DNA of 64,000 bases from Methylotuvimicrobium buryatense 5G (GCF_000341735.1 NZ_KB455575.1:1565374-1629373); one strand, 5' to 3'; numbered from the stretch's first letter, positions 42,596 to 51,700 are shown. The notes: generated by a model not told the origin, from the sequence alone. Numbers and translations are program-made.

Positions 42596-43264
42596 TTAAA
42601 TCGGCCTATGACCAAAATTGGTGGTTTTATCTAATTGGAAAGTCGCAGAAAAGATCGCTTTTGCCATCTTGGCGCCGTTTGCCGGTTTGTTCAGAAAATG
42701 ACTCAACTCATTATCATCGATCCGGTCTATTATCCGTTTGACCTGCTCCACCTGGAGGATTTCTTTGCTGAGAAAAACGGTTCCTCCTGTTTGAATCGAA
42801 AAACCATCGAAATCGACCAAATAGCCCGCCAGAACCACTCCTAAACTAGTTGCTTTCGCCATGTTGTAATCGATAATCTGAAAAGTCGCTTTGCTGAATA
42901 TATTCTCCGCTTTGATGGTATCTTTGCGATTCGTTTCATCCAGTCGGTAAATCGCATAATGCGCGTTGCTCATGCGACGCAGCAATTCAAGTTCGTATGC
43001 GTCGGCTTCTTTGCTGAATAGACGCAAGAACTTCTCCGCCATGTTGAAGTCGTTCGGACGATAGCCGTAAATCGCATAATCGGTAAACAAGTCCATTTCG
43101 TTTTCTTTCTTGACCATCAATGTCTTTTGATGCCAAATCCCTAAATGCTTGCCGCAGGTTTTAATGTCGTCCTTCGTGAGCTTTCTGAAAATCTTGCTGT
43201 TCAAATCCATCATTCGATGACGAATCTCGGGATAATCGGCTGGAGTAAAGGTAAAATCGGCCAT
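42596..43264 (-). CDS. Hypothetical protein
   Basis: 222 residues with no signal peptide or transmembrane segment. It starts MADFTFTPADYPEIRHRMMD and includes a largely helical region (YELELLRRMSNAHYAIYRLDE) and LGVVLAGYLVDFDGFS. I do not recognise the family. Terminators on both sides make it a single-gene unit. It lies next to the tRNA-Asn remnant and the excisionase-like gene. Confidence 0.6.
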   Translation of the reverse strand: MADFTFTPADYPEIRHRMMDLNSKIFRKLTKDDIKTCGKHLGIWHQKTLMVKKENEMDLFTDYAIYGYRPNDFNMAEKFLRLFSKEADAYELELLRRMSNAHYAIYRLDETNRKDTIKAENIFSKATFQIIDYNMAKATSLGVVLAGYLVDFDGFSIQTGGTVFLSKEILQVEQVKRIIDRIDDNELSHFLNKPANGAKMAKAIFSATFQLDKTTNFGHRPI

Positions 43265-43404
43265 GAGCTATATTGAATGATGATGCGAAGTTTGTTCTTA
43301 ACAGGTCGTGCAGATTTTTCCGACCCGATACCGCCCCCCACCGGGAGACTGTAGGAATTTTGGTCAAAAAAAAGGGCCTAAATGCTTTTCTACCTCATAC
43401 AACA

Positions 43405-43433
43405 AAAACCCTTAGTTTGCTGACTAGGGTTTT
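43405..43433 (+). terminator. Probable terminator hairpin
   Basis: AAAACCCT...AGGGTTTT stem with a 13-base loop followed by a T-rich stretch. It sits between two divergent genes and, with AAAAAAAAGGGCC just upstream, resembles the terminators at 42511 and 43912. Confidence 0.5.
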
Positions 43434-43533
43434 ATGTAGCATTCATCAAATAAATAACAAAAGATACTTGCCAACATCGCTTGACGATTTGTGATATCCA
43501 CACTGACATTGTTATTTAAGAGGAGAAAACGTC

Positions 43534-43713
43534 ATGAACGAGCCGCCTTTAGTTTATTTTCGACCCAAAACTGCTGCTGAATATTTGGGCATTAGTATCG
43601 CAACCTTTTGGCGACTAGTCGCCGCAGGCAAAATTCCCACTGCGAAGATAAGTCCGAGAGCAACCGTCTGTAAAAAAGAAGATCTTGACGCTTTAGTTAA
43701 TTTTGAACTTTAA
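43534..43713 (+). CDS. Excisionase-like / AlpA-type helix-turn-helix protein
   Basis: 59 residues: YFRPKTAAEYLGISIATFWRLVAAGKIPTAKISPRATV, then KKEDLDALV. This is the winged helix-turn-helix of AlpA, MerR-like and phage Xis proteins. AAGAGGAG lies 8 bases before ATG 43534. It lies about 250 bases from a tRNA-Asn remnant and 2.3 kb from the integrase, so it probably controls excision or integrase expression. Confidence 0.8.
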   Translation: MNEPPLVYFRPKTAAEYLGISIATFWRLVAAGKIPTAKISPRATVCKKEDLDALVNFEL

Positions 43714-43911
43714 CAGTTCTAAAACGAAAAAATAAATCCTCAATCAATCACATCTCAACGTGATCAGTTTGAGAGAAAAGGACTTGCCTGCGAATTTCTG
43801 AGTTTCGTTATGATGCCACTTAAATTCATCCCGGCTTGATTTTGCCTAACTTACAATTATTCTGCACAAAGCGACATTTAACGCGACATTATTGAATGTT
43901 TTTGGCAAAAA

Positions 43912-43939
43912 AAAGGCTTAGTATTTCTACTAAGCCTTT
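43912..43939 (-). terminator. Terminator downstream of the tRNA-Asn remnant
   Basis: The stem AAAGGCTTAGTA / TACTAAGCCTTT with a short loop is followed on the minus strand by a run of eight T. It lies 9 bases past the CCA end of the tRNA fragment, as expected for the native tRNA terminator. Confidence 0.8.
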
Positions 43940-43947
43940 GATTTATA

Positions 43948-43994
43948 TGGCTCCCCCGGACGGGCTCGAACCGCCGACCTAGTGATTAACAGTC
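43948..43994 (-). tRNA. tRNA-Asn(GTT) 3' half, probable attachment-site remnant
   Basis: On the minus strand it reads GACTGTTAATCACTAGGTCG, then the T-arm GGTTCGAGCC and the end GGGGGAGCCA. The anticodon loop (GTT in CTGTTAATC), variable region, T-arm and CCA are present; the D-arm and 5' half are absent. This is the 3' segment that integrases usually duplicate on insertion. Chromosomal sequence with the native terminator lies to its left, so the element lies to the right. Confidence 0.85.
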
Positions 43995-44150
43995 GATAAA
44001 ATGCCCAATTCAACTGTTTTCAAGCTATACTACATTGATTCATTTTAGCTCGTTCTTATTGATATAACAAAGAAAAATATTTTTCTTGTTGTTTTCAAGG
44101 TTCCGTTTTTTTCATTTCATTGCACTACCAAAGGCACTAAAAAAGCACTA

Positions 44151-44273
44151 TGGAATTTGCCATATTCGCCAAAGACAATTTGCTATCAATCGGGCGAATC
44201 ACTTTTGATGCCGGTGCGATCTTGTTGGAAGATACGACAGATGACTTTGCACGAGAAACCTTGTTGTTATGAT
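44151..44273 (+). pseudogene. Short gene fragment with a repeated segment
   Basis: A 40-codon frame (MEFAIFAKDNLLSIGRITFD...) directly upstream of the integrase remnant. About 37 bases starting GCCAAAGACAATTTG recur with four differences at 45568-45604, inside another gene fragment. It is probably a leftover of a deleted gene. Confidence 0.35.
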
Positions 44274-44640
44274 CGCATTTTCCAACACCCCACCGGTCAT
44301 TGCATTGAGTAGCATCCAGACATTTGAATTATTACCAATAATAATTTAGATTCGGCGAATTTCATTTGGTTCTTGACATTATTACTTGCAACCATTGACC
44401 GGCGACACCAAAGACGTCGTAAAAAACATTCCTCGTGTAAACCTATAGCTCAAGTGTTAAAAGAAACCAGAATCGAGTTTAGTAGTCACGACCTGAAACG
44501 CACTTTCTTGACAATCGGCGATGCGATCATGATACCCTTTTCGTTGTTCAAGGCATTAGCGAACCATAAACCGACAATGACATAACCGGCGGCTATATCA
44601 ATCCTAAAGCCAAGACCATGAAGGCGGCACCCGTTAAGGA
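44274..44640 (+). pseudogene. Tyrosine integrase C-terminal remnant
   Basis: Contains SSHDLKRTFLTIGDA (the HxxR motif) and SLFKALANHKPT, with stops and frameshifts before and after; the Tyr region is degraded. It is the second copy of the integrase remnant found split at 31373-31587 and 36320-36489. Its 3' flank (CCCGTTAAGGATCATCACGATG) leads into the DUF433 gene. Confidence 0.8.
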
Positions 44641-44648
44641 TCATCACG

Positions 44649-44882
44649 ATGACAGACTTAGATTACCATTCGATTATTACCATTGAACCCGGCAAACGGA
44701 GCGGCAAACCGTGTATCCGAGGGTTAAGAATCACCGTTTATGACATTCTTGAATATTTGGCTTCCGGCATGACCGAAGCGGAAATATTGGAGGATTTCGA
44801 TTATTTGACGCAAGCCGATATTCGAGCTTGCCTAGCTTATGCTGCTGACCGCGAAAAGCATTTAATGGTTATCAATTCATGA
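44649..44882 (+). CDS. DUF433 antitoxin
   Basis: 77 residues with the DUF433 pattern: SIITIEPGKRSGKPCIRGLRITVYDILEYLASGMTEAEILEDF and ADIRACLAYAADRE, a helix-turn-helix. It pairs with the PIN-like DUF5615 gene, whose start overlaps its stop by four bases. GTTAAGGATC before the start is a possible ribosome binding site. Confidence 0.9.
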   Translation: MTDLDYHSIITIEPGKRSGKPCIRGLRITVYDILEYLASGMTEAEILEDFDYLTQADIRACLAYAADREKHLMVINS

Positions 44883-45211
44883 AGCTGTTGTTTGATGAGA
44901 ATCTTTCGCCCAAGCTGGTAGCCGCTTTAATTGACGCGTTCCCCGGCTCTGCTCATGTCGATCGAATCGGCTTAGGCGGCGAATCTGATCATGCCGTCTG
45001 GGAATATGCAAAGCACCACGGCTACACACTGGTAAGCAAAGATTCAGACTTTTACGACAAAAGCGCTTTATTAGGTTATCCGCCAAAAGTCATTTGGATA
45101 AGGCGCGGAAATTGTAGCAATCGACATATTCAGCTTTTGCTGAGAAACAAAGTGGATGGCATACGCGAATTTCACGACAATCCTGAGCTTTCCTTTTTGC
45201 AGATACTGTAA
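44879..45211 (+). CDS. DUF5615 PIN-like toxin
   Basis: 110 residues: LLFDENLSPKLVAALIDAFPGS, then TLVSKDSDFYDKSALLGYPPKVIWIRRGNCSN, matching the DUF5615/Mut7-C PIN-like family with acidic residues at DEN and KDSDF. It is expected to be an RNase neutralised by the DUF433 protein. Confidence 0.9.
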   Translation: MKLLFDENLSPKLVAALIDAFPGSAHVDRIGLGGESDHAVWEYAKHHGYTLVSKDSDFYDKSALLGYPPKVIWIRRGNCSNRHIQLLLRNKVDGIREFHDNPELSFLQIL

Positions 45212-45358
45212 GCTCCCTCAAAATTCCTGGACAAAATCAGCCAGCACTAAGAATACCCATTAGCGTATAAATGCTTGTTTTAAATGTAGCAAGTTGAAGT
45301 AAGTGATATCCCAAATTCAAGATCGAACGCATCCCATTGAGAAACAGAAAAAAATCAT

Positions 45359-45601
45359 TCAAGATTTTGGGCAATTCGGTTGGATCTTTCGCCACAACAT
45401 ATTGCCAGAACCCGAAACTACCGGCTTGATTAAGTGCATCAACCCAGCGTTCAGCGACTTTGGCCTTAAGATTGCGTTGTCGTTGTATTGGCCTTTAGTT
45501 TCAACGATCAAGGTGAGACCAATATCCAACTCAACGATAACGTCCGGAATATAAATGGAATTTCCGCCAAAGACAATTTGACTAACAATCAGGCGAATCA
45601 C
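45359..45601 (-). pseudogene. C-terminal fragment of a restriction/helicase-type protein
   Basis: The frame IYIPDVIVELDIGLTLIVETKGQYND resembles the C-terminal nuclease-like segment of type III restriction and related DEAD-box proteins (IPDFIV...LILEIKG). It then loses similarity, probably through a frameshift. The rest of the gene is absent. Confidence 0.5.
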
Positions 45602-45604
45602 TAT

Positions 45605-46003
45605 TTACGTTAATGGTGTTCACCTTTGAGCATCGTGAGATGATCAGCAAGCTTTGCCAAATAATTGTACTGAGCCGAATCCAGTATAAAGCACAGGCTT
45701 ATGGCTAATTGAAATAATAAGCCGCCGTACAACAAACCATTACCATCGAATGCCAGCCGACATTTCTTCTGGGGCTTCATTTGAACGCTAAAGATTTCAC
45801 CGATTATTCGAAAAAAACCACTGTTAATGTGGGAGAGCCATTTTACAGCAGAAAAACCCTTCGAAATTGATTAACGGTTTTTTGCTGTTTTTATTGGCGA
45901 TCTCTGAAATGATAATGTCAATTTGACGCAAACCATTCTTTGTTTCAATCGTTTGCGTAAAATTTCGTTTTGTTGAAATTGTAAAACACAACGGCATGGC
46001 ATC
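45605..46003. other. Upstream region of the integrase without a clear gene
   Basis: Short open stretches look degraded and none has a credible start. The last 150 bases are AT-rich and probably hold the integrase promoter and arm-type binding sites, which I cannot place exactly. Confidence 0.4.
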
Positions 46004-47209
46004 ATGAAATTTACAGACAACCTCATCAAAGGGTTGAAGCCCAAAAACAAACCTTATCGGCTTTACGAAAAAGGGGTCGATAAAGGCTTTGGTATCCAAG
46101 TAACGCCTTCCGGTTCGAAGTCATTTTTTCTTCAATATGCACTCAATGGCAAAAGAAAATTCTTGAACCTTGGACGCTATCCGTCAATTGGACTTTCCGA
46201 GGCTCGCGACAATGCCAGAATAAATCGTGAACAGTTATTACAGGGCTCGCATACCAGTCTAACTCCCGAAGTGCTTCATGGCAGTCTTGAGAATCTGATC
46301 AGCAATTATATTGAACAGATGCGTCTTGAAGGTAAACGCTCGTGGGAAAAAGTTCAAGCGGACATCGAATACAACGTCTTTACGATGATCGATAAAAATA
46401 CGCCGGCCAAAGACATTGAACCGCCTCATATCCGAAAAATATTACACGCGATCATTCAACGCGGAGCTACCGTTCAAGCCAATCGGGTGCGCTCTTATCT
46501 TCATCGGGCTTTCGAACTTGGAATTTTTCACGACAACGATCCCAAAAGCTTGAGCGACGACTATGTTTTTAATATTGCCGCCAATCCGGTGTCAGCCGTC
46601 CCTAAAAATGCAGCCGCAGAAAAAGTTGGGGAACGTACCCTTTCATTTGAGGAAATTGCTGTTGTTTGGCACCCTGAAAACTTTAACATCCCTACCCCAA
46701 CGCTATTGGCGATAAAACTTCTCCTGATTTATGGTCTTCGTCCCATTGAATTAACGGGAGCCAAAAAATCAGAATTCGATTTTCAAAGCCAAGTTTGGTC
46801 TATTCCACCCGAACGGATTAAAAACAAGCGTTGGCATTTGCTACCAATCGTCCCATTGGCTCAAAAGCTATTAGAAGAGCTTATGCTATTTTCCGGCAAC
46901 TCCGATTTTTTAATGCCGGGTCGATATAATCCAGCGGTTTCAATCAACAAAACATCTCTTGGTCATACCCTGACACAAATACAAAAAAACTCTCCACACT
47001 TTCCTGTTTTTACCCCGCGTGATTTAAGACGAACCGTTAAGACACGGATGGGGGAAATAGGCATCCATAAATCCATTCGCGACATCATTCAAAATCATGC
47101 GATGAACGATGTGAGTTCAAAACACTATGACCGCTGGGATTATTTACCGGAAAAAAGAGAAGCGCTTGAAAAATGGTGTTACCACCTGGAGAATCATCTA
47201 CCGAAATAA
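46004..47209 (+). CDS. int: P4-type tyrosine recombinase (island integrase)
   Basis: 401 residues. The N-terminal DUF4102 arm-binding domain has TDNLIKGLKPKNKPYRLYEKG and GRYPSIGLSEARDNA. The catalytic domain has Arg in LIYGLRPIELTG, TPRDLRRTVKTRMGEIG, His in IQNHAMNDVSS and the Tyr nucleophile in KHYDRWDYL. The reading frame is complete. It lies 2 kb right of the tRNA-Asn 3' remnant, so it probably integrated an element there; P4-type integrases prefer tRNA genes. Confidence 0.93.
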   Translation: MKFTDNLIKGLKPKNKPYRLYEKGVDKGFGIQVTPSGSKSFFLQYALNGKRKFLNLGRYPSIGLSEARDNARINREQLLQGSHTSLTPEVLHGSLENLISNYIEQMRLEGKRSWEKVQADIEYNVFTMIDKNTPAKDIEPPHIRKILHAIIQRGATVQANRVRSYLHRAFELGIFHDNDPKSLSDDYVFNIAANPVSAVPKNAAAEKVGERTLSFEEIAVVWHPENFNIPTPTLLAIKLLLIYGLRPIELTGAKKSEFDFQSQVWSIPPERIKNKRWHLLPIVPLAQKLLEELMLFSGNSDFLMPGRYNPAVSINKTSLGHTLTQIQKNSPHFPVFTPRDLRRTVKTRMGEIGIHKSIRDIIQNHAMNDVSSKHYDRWDYLPEKREALEKWCYHLENHLPK

Positions 47210-47468
47210 AATAATCATCACTCTAAAGCGCATGATTATTATCAATTAAATCCGTAATGTTACCTGTAAATGCCAGTCAAAATCCGCGTAAAAATGCCGA
47301 AGCGGAGCACCCTGCCGCTTTATCTTCACACAAATAATCCGGTGCTATTCAACTTTCGTGAGGCAACGGCAATGTACTGAATCTACTATCTGGATTTGTA
47401 GATTCTGGAAAAATAATTGGGATAGCAATGCATACCTGTATATCAACCGTGAAATCCAATAGTACAAG

Positions 47469-47828
47469 TTAAGCAATTTCCGCTAACAAACTCTCATATG
47501 GAATATGAAGACCATCATGCAAGCGCTTTATCATTTTCAAGCTCAATGGACGTTTATGATTGAGCACTTCGGAAACTCTTCCGCTGCTCCCAATAAAAAC
47601 TTGTAGATCTTTAGGAGTCAAGCCCTGCTGATCCATTCTGAATTTGATGGCTTCAATCGGGTCTGGCGGAGTAATCGGGTAATGCTTGTTTTCATAGGCT
47701 TCAATCAAAGTTACCAGAATTTCCATTTCATCGGCTTCCGGCGTACCTTCTTCGGCTTGAAAAATGAGTTCAAGGCGTTCAAAAGCCTCATGTAAATCTT
47801 CGGCATTTCGGATAGGCTTAATATTCAT
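47469..47828 (-). CDS. higA: HigA-type antitoxin (XRE helix-turn-helix)
   Basis: 119 residues from ATG 47828. The C-terminal Xre domain reads RMDQQGLTPKDLQVFIGSSGRVSEVLNHKRPLSLKMIKRL. It overlaps the upstream HigB gene by 11 bases, giving the inverted toxin-first order usual for HigBA. It represses the pair and neutralises HigB. Confidence 0.9.
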   Translation of the reverse strand: MNIKPIRNAEDLHEAFERLELIFQAEEGTPEADEMEILVTLIEAYENKHYPITPPDPIEAIKFRMDQQGLTPKDLQVFIGSSGRVSEVLNHKRPLSLKMIKRLHDGLHIPYESLLAEIA

Positions 47829-48126
47829 TGATATTCTCGACATTAATCTTATCGTATTGAGCATGTGTGCCAATGAATTTCACCCAGGCAATACCCGCTC
47901 GATACTGCATTTCTACAACTAATCGGTATTTATTACCGCCGATGTTGAAAACTACGCGATTGTTATTACAGATACTCGCATTACCGTAGTGTAATTTGAC
48001 CGCTTGCGGCGAAGTCCAATTAGCTTTAACGGCTTCCTCGTACCAGCTTTCAAGAGGACCTTGGGCATCATGGTAAGCGGGTTGCTCCCAAAACTTTTTT
48101 AAAGTACTTTTTGCAATGACCCGCAT
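47818..48126 (-). CDS. higB: HigB-type mRNA interferase toxin
   Basis: 102 residues: MRVIAKSTLKKFWEQPAYHDAQGPLESWYEEAVKANW, CNNNRVVFNIGGNKYRLVVEM and AWVKFIGTHAQYDKI, the HigB fold with a conserved HAxYD end. It cuts ribosome-bound mRNA in characterised members. A palindrome ACTCCCATATTGGGAGT at 48138-48154 just upstream is a likely HigA operator. Confidence 0.9.
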   Translation of the reverse strand: MRVIAKSTLKKFWEQPAYHDAQGPLESWYEEAVKANWTSPQAVKLHYGNASICNNNRVVFNIGGNKYRLVVEMQYRAGIAWVKFIGTHAQYDKINVENINEY

Positions 48127-48137
48127 AGGCCCTTCTT

Positions 48138-48154
48138 ACTCCCATATTGGGAGT
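48138..48154. promoter_or_regulatory. Probable HigBA operator palindrome
   Basis: ACTCCCATATTGGGAGT is a perfect 8-base inverted repeat around one central base, 12 bases before the higB start on the minus strand. Binding by HigA would block transcription. Inference from position and symmetry. Confidence 0.55.
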
Positions 48155-48345
48155 AATTATAAGTAAAATCCCACGACACATCAAGCTCAACATCAGAAAA
48201 GAAAATACTCCTATTACGGGCACCAATCACGCTTCGCTTTAATCCTCCTTTTATTCAAACCGGCACGATTGATTAAAGAAGTAGTCATCCCGAGTTTTGA
48301 TGTATATATTAAGGATGTACATTTTAGTTAACAGTGGAGAGTGCT

Positions 48346-48573
48346 ATGCAAACCACGCGAATTTTTACAAACGGCAACAGCCAAGCTGTCAGATTACCAA
48401 AGGATTTTCGGTTTGATGAAGATGAAGTTGTCATCAAAAAGCTGGGCGACATGGTTGTGCTGTTACCCAAACGCTTCCGGGCAGAAAGCTTGTTAGCCAT
48501 GTTACAGGAAATTGGACCAATGGACATTGAGCGTCAACAGCCGGCCGAACTTCAGGAACGGGATGTTGAATGA
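48346..48573 (+). CDS. vapB: VapB/MazE-type antitoxin
   Basis: 75 residues from ATG 48346 (GGAGAG upstream). The AbrB-type fold reads TTRIFTNGNSQAVRLPKDFRFDEDEVVIKKLGDMVVLLPK. Its stop overlaps the start of the broken vapC gene. The antitoxin is intact while its toxin is not. Confidence 0.9.
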   Translation: MQTTRIFTNGNSQAVRLPKDFRFDEDEVVIKKLGDMVVLLPKRFRAESLLAMLQEIGPMDIERQQPAELQERDVE

Positions 48574-48911
48574 ATTTTTATTTGCTCGATACCAATATAT
48601 GCATCCTCCTGCTCAATCAGCGGGGCGGAACTGGAATTTGGTATCGCGGCCAGTAAAAAACAAAACGATAACGCCAAACGGCTGGAACGCTTTTTACTCG
48701 ATTTCGAAGTAATCGACTTTAACCAGCATCGGCCGCAGCTTACGGCCCTATTCGATCAATCTTACAGGCACAAGGGACGCCGATTGGCCCCATGGATTTT
48801 TTAATTGCCGCAAATGCACTAGCCATCAAAGCAACGCTAGTGACCAATAACACATCAGAGTTTCAAAGGGTTCCTGGCCTCCGACTGGAAGATTGGTCTA
48901 TACCAGGCTAA
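48570..48911 (+). pseudogene. VapC PIN toxin, frameshifted and partly deleted
   Basis: Starts NFYLLDTNICILLLNQRG, then shifts frame into ELEFGIAASKKQNDNAKRLERFLLDFEV and again near 48775 into GPMDFLIAANALAIKATLVTNN and RLEDWSIPG. About 15 residues around the first shift are missing. All PIN landmarks are recognisable but not in one frame. Confidence 0.88.
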
Positions 48912-49179
48912 CCAACATGTGCGGGAGGCACTCAACCAAAACTTGACAGCCTGCACTGCCCGCAGCCACCCAGTGAACCGGTTGCCAAAGGTCGCGCGGT
49001 TATCAGCCAACTGTTAGAAATATTCGATTTACCCTATCAACGCGGCAGCCGCTGAGTGGCAACGACGAGCGGGAATTGCCTTTACTCGGCGAATTGCGCA
49101 CCCCGCAGAATGAGCACTTGTTATGGGTGCTGGAAGCTCAAGCTCTGGATAAAGCGGTAAGTATCAACGTAGTTGACAT
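48912..49179. other. Degraded coding sequence downstream of the relaxase gene
   Basis: Short open stretches such as AKGRAVISQLLEIFDLPYQR and ELPLLGELRTPQNEHLLWVL look like pieces of old genes, but no frame is complete and no family is recognised. Confidence 0.35.
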
Positions 49180-51063
49180 TTACCGAATTCGGTTCAAATG
49201 CGGATTAGCCGTTGGCGGTTCTTTTCCCCCGAATACCAGCGACACCTCATGAAAAAGTATCACATTGATCTTAGCCGATTTGCTGCCGCCTTCGACTCGG
49301 TATTTGATCACATTCAAGCCTTGGACATCCCGCACATGCCAATTTTTCTTCAATACTTTTTTCTGGATGGACGCCCAGTCTGTGCGGCCGTTGGTTTGTG
49401 CCGAAGCATAATCTTGGAATATACCGGGCGTCATTAGAGCGACGCCTTCATCGACTATGTGCACGCGAGCTTTGGGCCGATTGGTTTTTATTTCGCCGCT
49501 TTGTATGCCGTTGCGTAGCCATGCAAAAAACGTTTCGGCCGGATCGTCCGTTTCATCATTGACCGGTACAGCCGATTTCGATTGTGCATTGGGGTAGTTT
49601 ATCGATTCTGTTTTGATGGCATCCGGATCGGGATTTACCGGTTGACTTTCATCGAGGGAGCTATCGTCCGAGGGTAAGAAATTCTGCAAGTCGAAATCGT
49701 GCCTAAGTTGTTGTCGGCTTGAAGCCGGTGATTCGTCTTCCGCTTCCATGGTCAAACTCGGCTCGTTTCCTTGATTGTACTGCGATTCTTCGATTAGTTC
49801 TTGATCCGAACCGGTCTTCATTGGCGTTGCTTTAGGACCTGGCCGACTTTTTTCATTTCCCGCCGAAGCGTCTAACTTCGTTGATGCCTCCACTTCGGCC
49901 GGGATGATGCGTCCCTCAAATTCGTTCGGTCGATTATCAGGATTACTCCAAATTTTCGCCACTGCAATGCGGATCATGGTCAATTCATTACGCCACCCTT
50001 CCCCTTCGACAACGACCGTCCAGATGGCTTTGTCGCCGCACGGGATCAAAGCGCCATGCTCCTGAAGAATATCGAACAATCGGCCGTTTTTCGTGGGTAC
50101 GCCGGTATGGCCTTCCTGGGTTAATTGATCTCTGATTGCATCCACTGTCCGTTTACTCACCAACCAACAGTCTTCTCCGCTGATCCAGCCGGCGGCTCCG
50201 TTTCTGTTTAACGGCAACTCTCCTGCGTTCAATAAATAGCGTAAAGCGGTCAGCATTTTTTCATGCAACGGTTTAGTCTTGACCACCGGCATCCGGCTGG
50301 AGTCTGCACCTAAATTGGTGGCCACCGATTTGCCATCGGCGATCCCGATAATCTCCCCGATAGATGACGCATTGTCGATGTCGCCCGATACGCACGCTAA
50401 CCAGTGAGCAAAAATGTATCGATCACCTGAGATCCAATTCAATGCGTAGGCAGGAATAATCCGATGGATTAATAATAATGACGCTTTTTCGTGTAAACGG
50501 TATTGCCGGCCATGCTGGAATTCCGTGCTATACCATGCGCCCTGCTCGTCCAAAAACGACTCCCAAGGCGACCACGACTTTGATTGATGGTCAAGATCGT
50601 AAACGGTCACGGTTTGGTCGACGGCAACCTTGGCCACGTCATGACAGAGCGCGGCCAGGAAAACGGCGTAGGTCCATAAATCTTGTTTGGCCGCTATTTC
50701 CTCGGCACCGCCGGTTTCCGATAAAAGATACGACCGTCGTATCTTCAACGCATTGACACAGACTTCCAGGGTATGGGTCAACATGCCTCCGGCGCCGGCA
50801 TGATGATGCACTTCCGAGGCCGGCAACAGTTGTACGAATCGTGCGAAATTGCGCATCGCATGGAGATAATAGCGGTGGTAATTGCGTTCCGATAAACCGG
50901 CCAATTCATTGATTTGTACAATCAGTCCCTTGTGGCGAGCCAACAGATCGTCGACTTTCCGAACGGTCAGAATACCGGGAACATTGGGCGGTACCGGTGT
51001 GGTTGCTTCGGATTTATTCCTGTCTTTTTTCAACCAGTTAAAATACAACATGGGCTTACTCAT
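49180..51063 (-). CDS. MobH-family relaxase (TraI, integrative conjugative element type)
   Basis: 627 residues. The N-terminal TraI_2 domain has the HD-type motif HHHAGAGGMLTHTLEVC and LAALCHDVAKVAVD of MobH relaxases. A hydrophilic linker spans about residues 395-510. The C-terminal TraI_2_C domain starts near 518 (ETFFAWLRNGIQSGEIKTN) with VHIVDEGVALMTPGIF. It nicks DNA at oriT to start transfer in elements such as SXT/R391. No other conjugation gene is intact here, so the element is a remnant or the rest lies elsewhere. Confidence 0.88.
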   Translation of the reverse strand: MSKPMLYFNWLKKDRNKSEATTPVPPNVPGILTVRKVDDLLARHKGLIVQINELAGLSERNYHRYYLHAMRNFARFVQLLPASEVHHHAGAGGMLTHTLEVCVNALKIRRSYLLSETGGAEEIAAKQDLWTYAVFLAALCHDVAKVAVDQTVTVYDLDHQSKSWSPWESFLDEQGAWYSTEFQHGRQYRLHEKASLLLIHRIIPAYALNWISGDRYIFAHWLACVSGDIDNASSIGEIIGIADGKSVATNLGADSSRMPVVKTKPLHEKMLTALRYLLNAGELPLNRNGAAGWISGEDCWLVSKRTVDAIRDQLTQEGHTGVPTKNGRLFDILQEHGALIPCGDKAIWTVVVEGEGWRNELTMIRIAVAKIWSNPDNRPNEFEGRIIPAEVEASTKLDASAGNEKSRPGPKATPMKTGSDQELIEESQYNQGNEPSLTMEAEDESPASSRQQLRHDFDLQNFLPSDDSSLDESQPVNPDPDAIKTESINYPNAQSKSAVPVNDETDDPAETFFAWLRNGIQSGEIKTNRPKARVHIVDEGVALMTPGIFQDYASAQTNGRTDWASIQKKVLKKNWHVRDVQGLNVIKYRVEGGSKSAKINVILFHEVSLVFGGKEPPTANPHLNRIR

Positions 51064-51202
51064 CTCCTAGCACTTTCTTGCCGTATTCTTGCAGTAACCC
51101 ATCCGGAGCGACATAGCGATGCGGCAGCGATGGCTGCAACTCCAGATAAAACCCATTTTTACGCTCAGTTTCGAATGAACCTGCCCCGCCCCACTCCCGC
51201 AT
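51056..51202 (-). pseudogene. Fragment preceding the relaxase gene
   Basis: 48 codons (AGSFETERKNGFYLELQPSL, VAPDGLLQEYGKKVLGDE) whose stop overlaps the relaxase start (GATGAGTAAG). It is probably the end of an upstream conjugation gene of the same operon; the rest is gone. Confidence 0.4.
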
Positions 51203-51479
51203 ACCAACGACCAATCGCCGAATAACGCTGGGGCAACAAACCTCTGATTAAAAGCGATGCAGGTTTTGGAGTCGTCGTGTCGCTCAAGATAAATGTATTC
51301 TCTATTTTATAGGACTTTGTGGTCGATACAATTTCCGGTTCGACTGCGAGGTGCGTTATGTGTAGATGCCTGAAAATATCAACCGAAAGACCTGCAATAG
51401 TCATATCTAAAGTGAGCCCTAACGTCAATGCAGAAAATGGTCTAATTTAAGGTGAAACCTGCTCTTTAAAAAAATATCA

Positions 51480-51700
51480 CTTGTCATTATTGCGCCGCAG
51501 ACCTTTCGGTTCATGGCAGACTGCGGGCAAAGGGTGAATCAGTTTATCAACACAGCCCGAAGGACATTCACGCTTTGTCCATAGGCCTGTCACGCGGCAT
51601 GTCTACTAGCCGAGACTTCATGTGGTGCCGCGTAATTCAGGCTTTGATATAGATATTTTCATACTTAACGCTCCATAAGCGTTCCATAAAGACATTGGCG
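51480..51700 (-). pseudogene. IS3-family remnant
   Basis: The frame VFMERLWSVKYENIYIKA matches the orfB segment RLWRSVKYEDIYPKN of the element at 54253-55803. The bases 51485-51590 resemble that element's 3' non-coding end (GCGCCGCAG, AAAGGGTGAAT, ACATTCACGCTTTGTCCA). A decayed relative. Nothing recognisable is found between 51701 and 52052. Confidence 0.7.
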
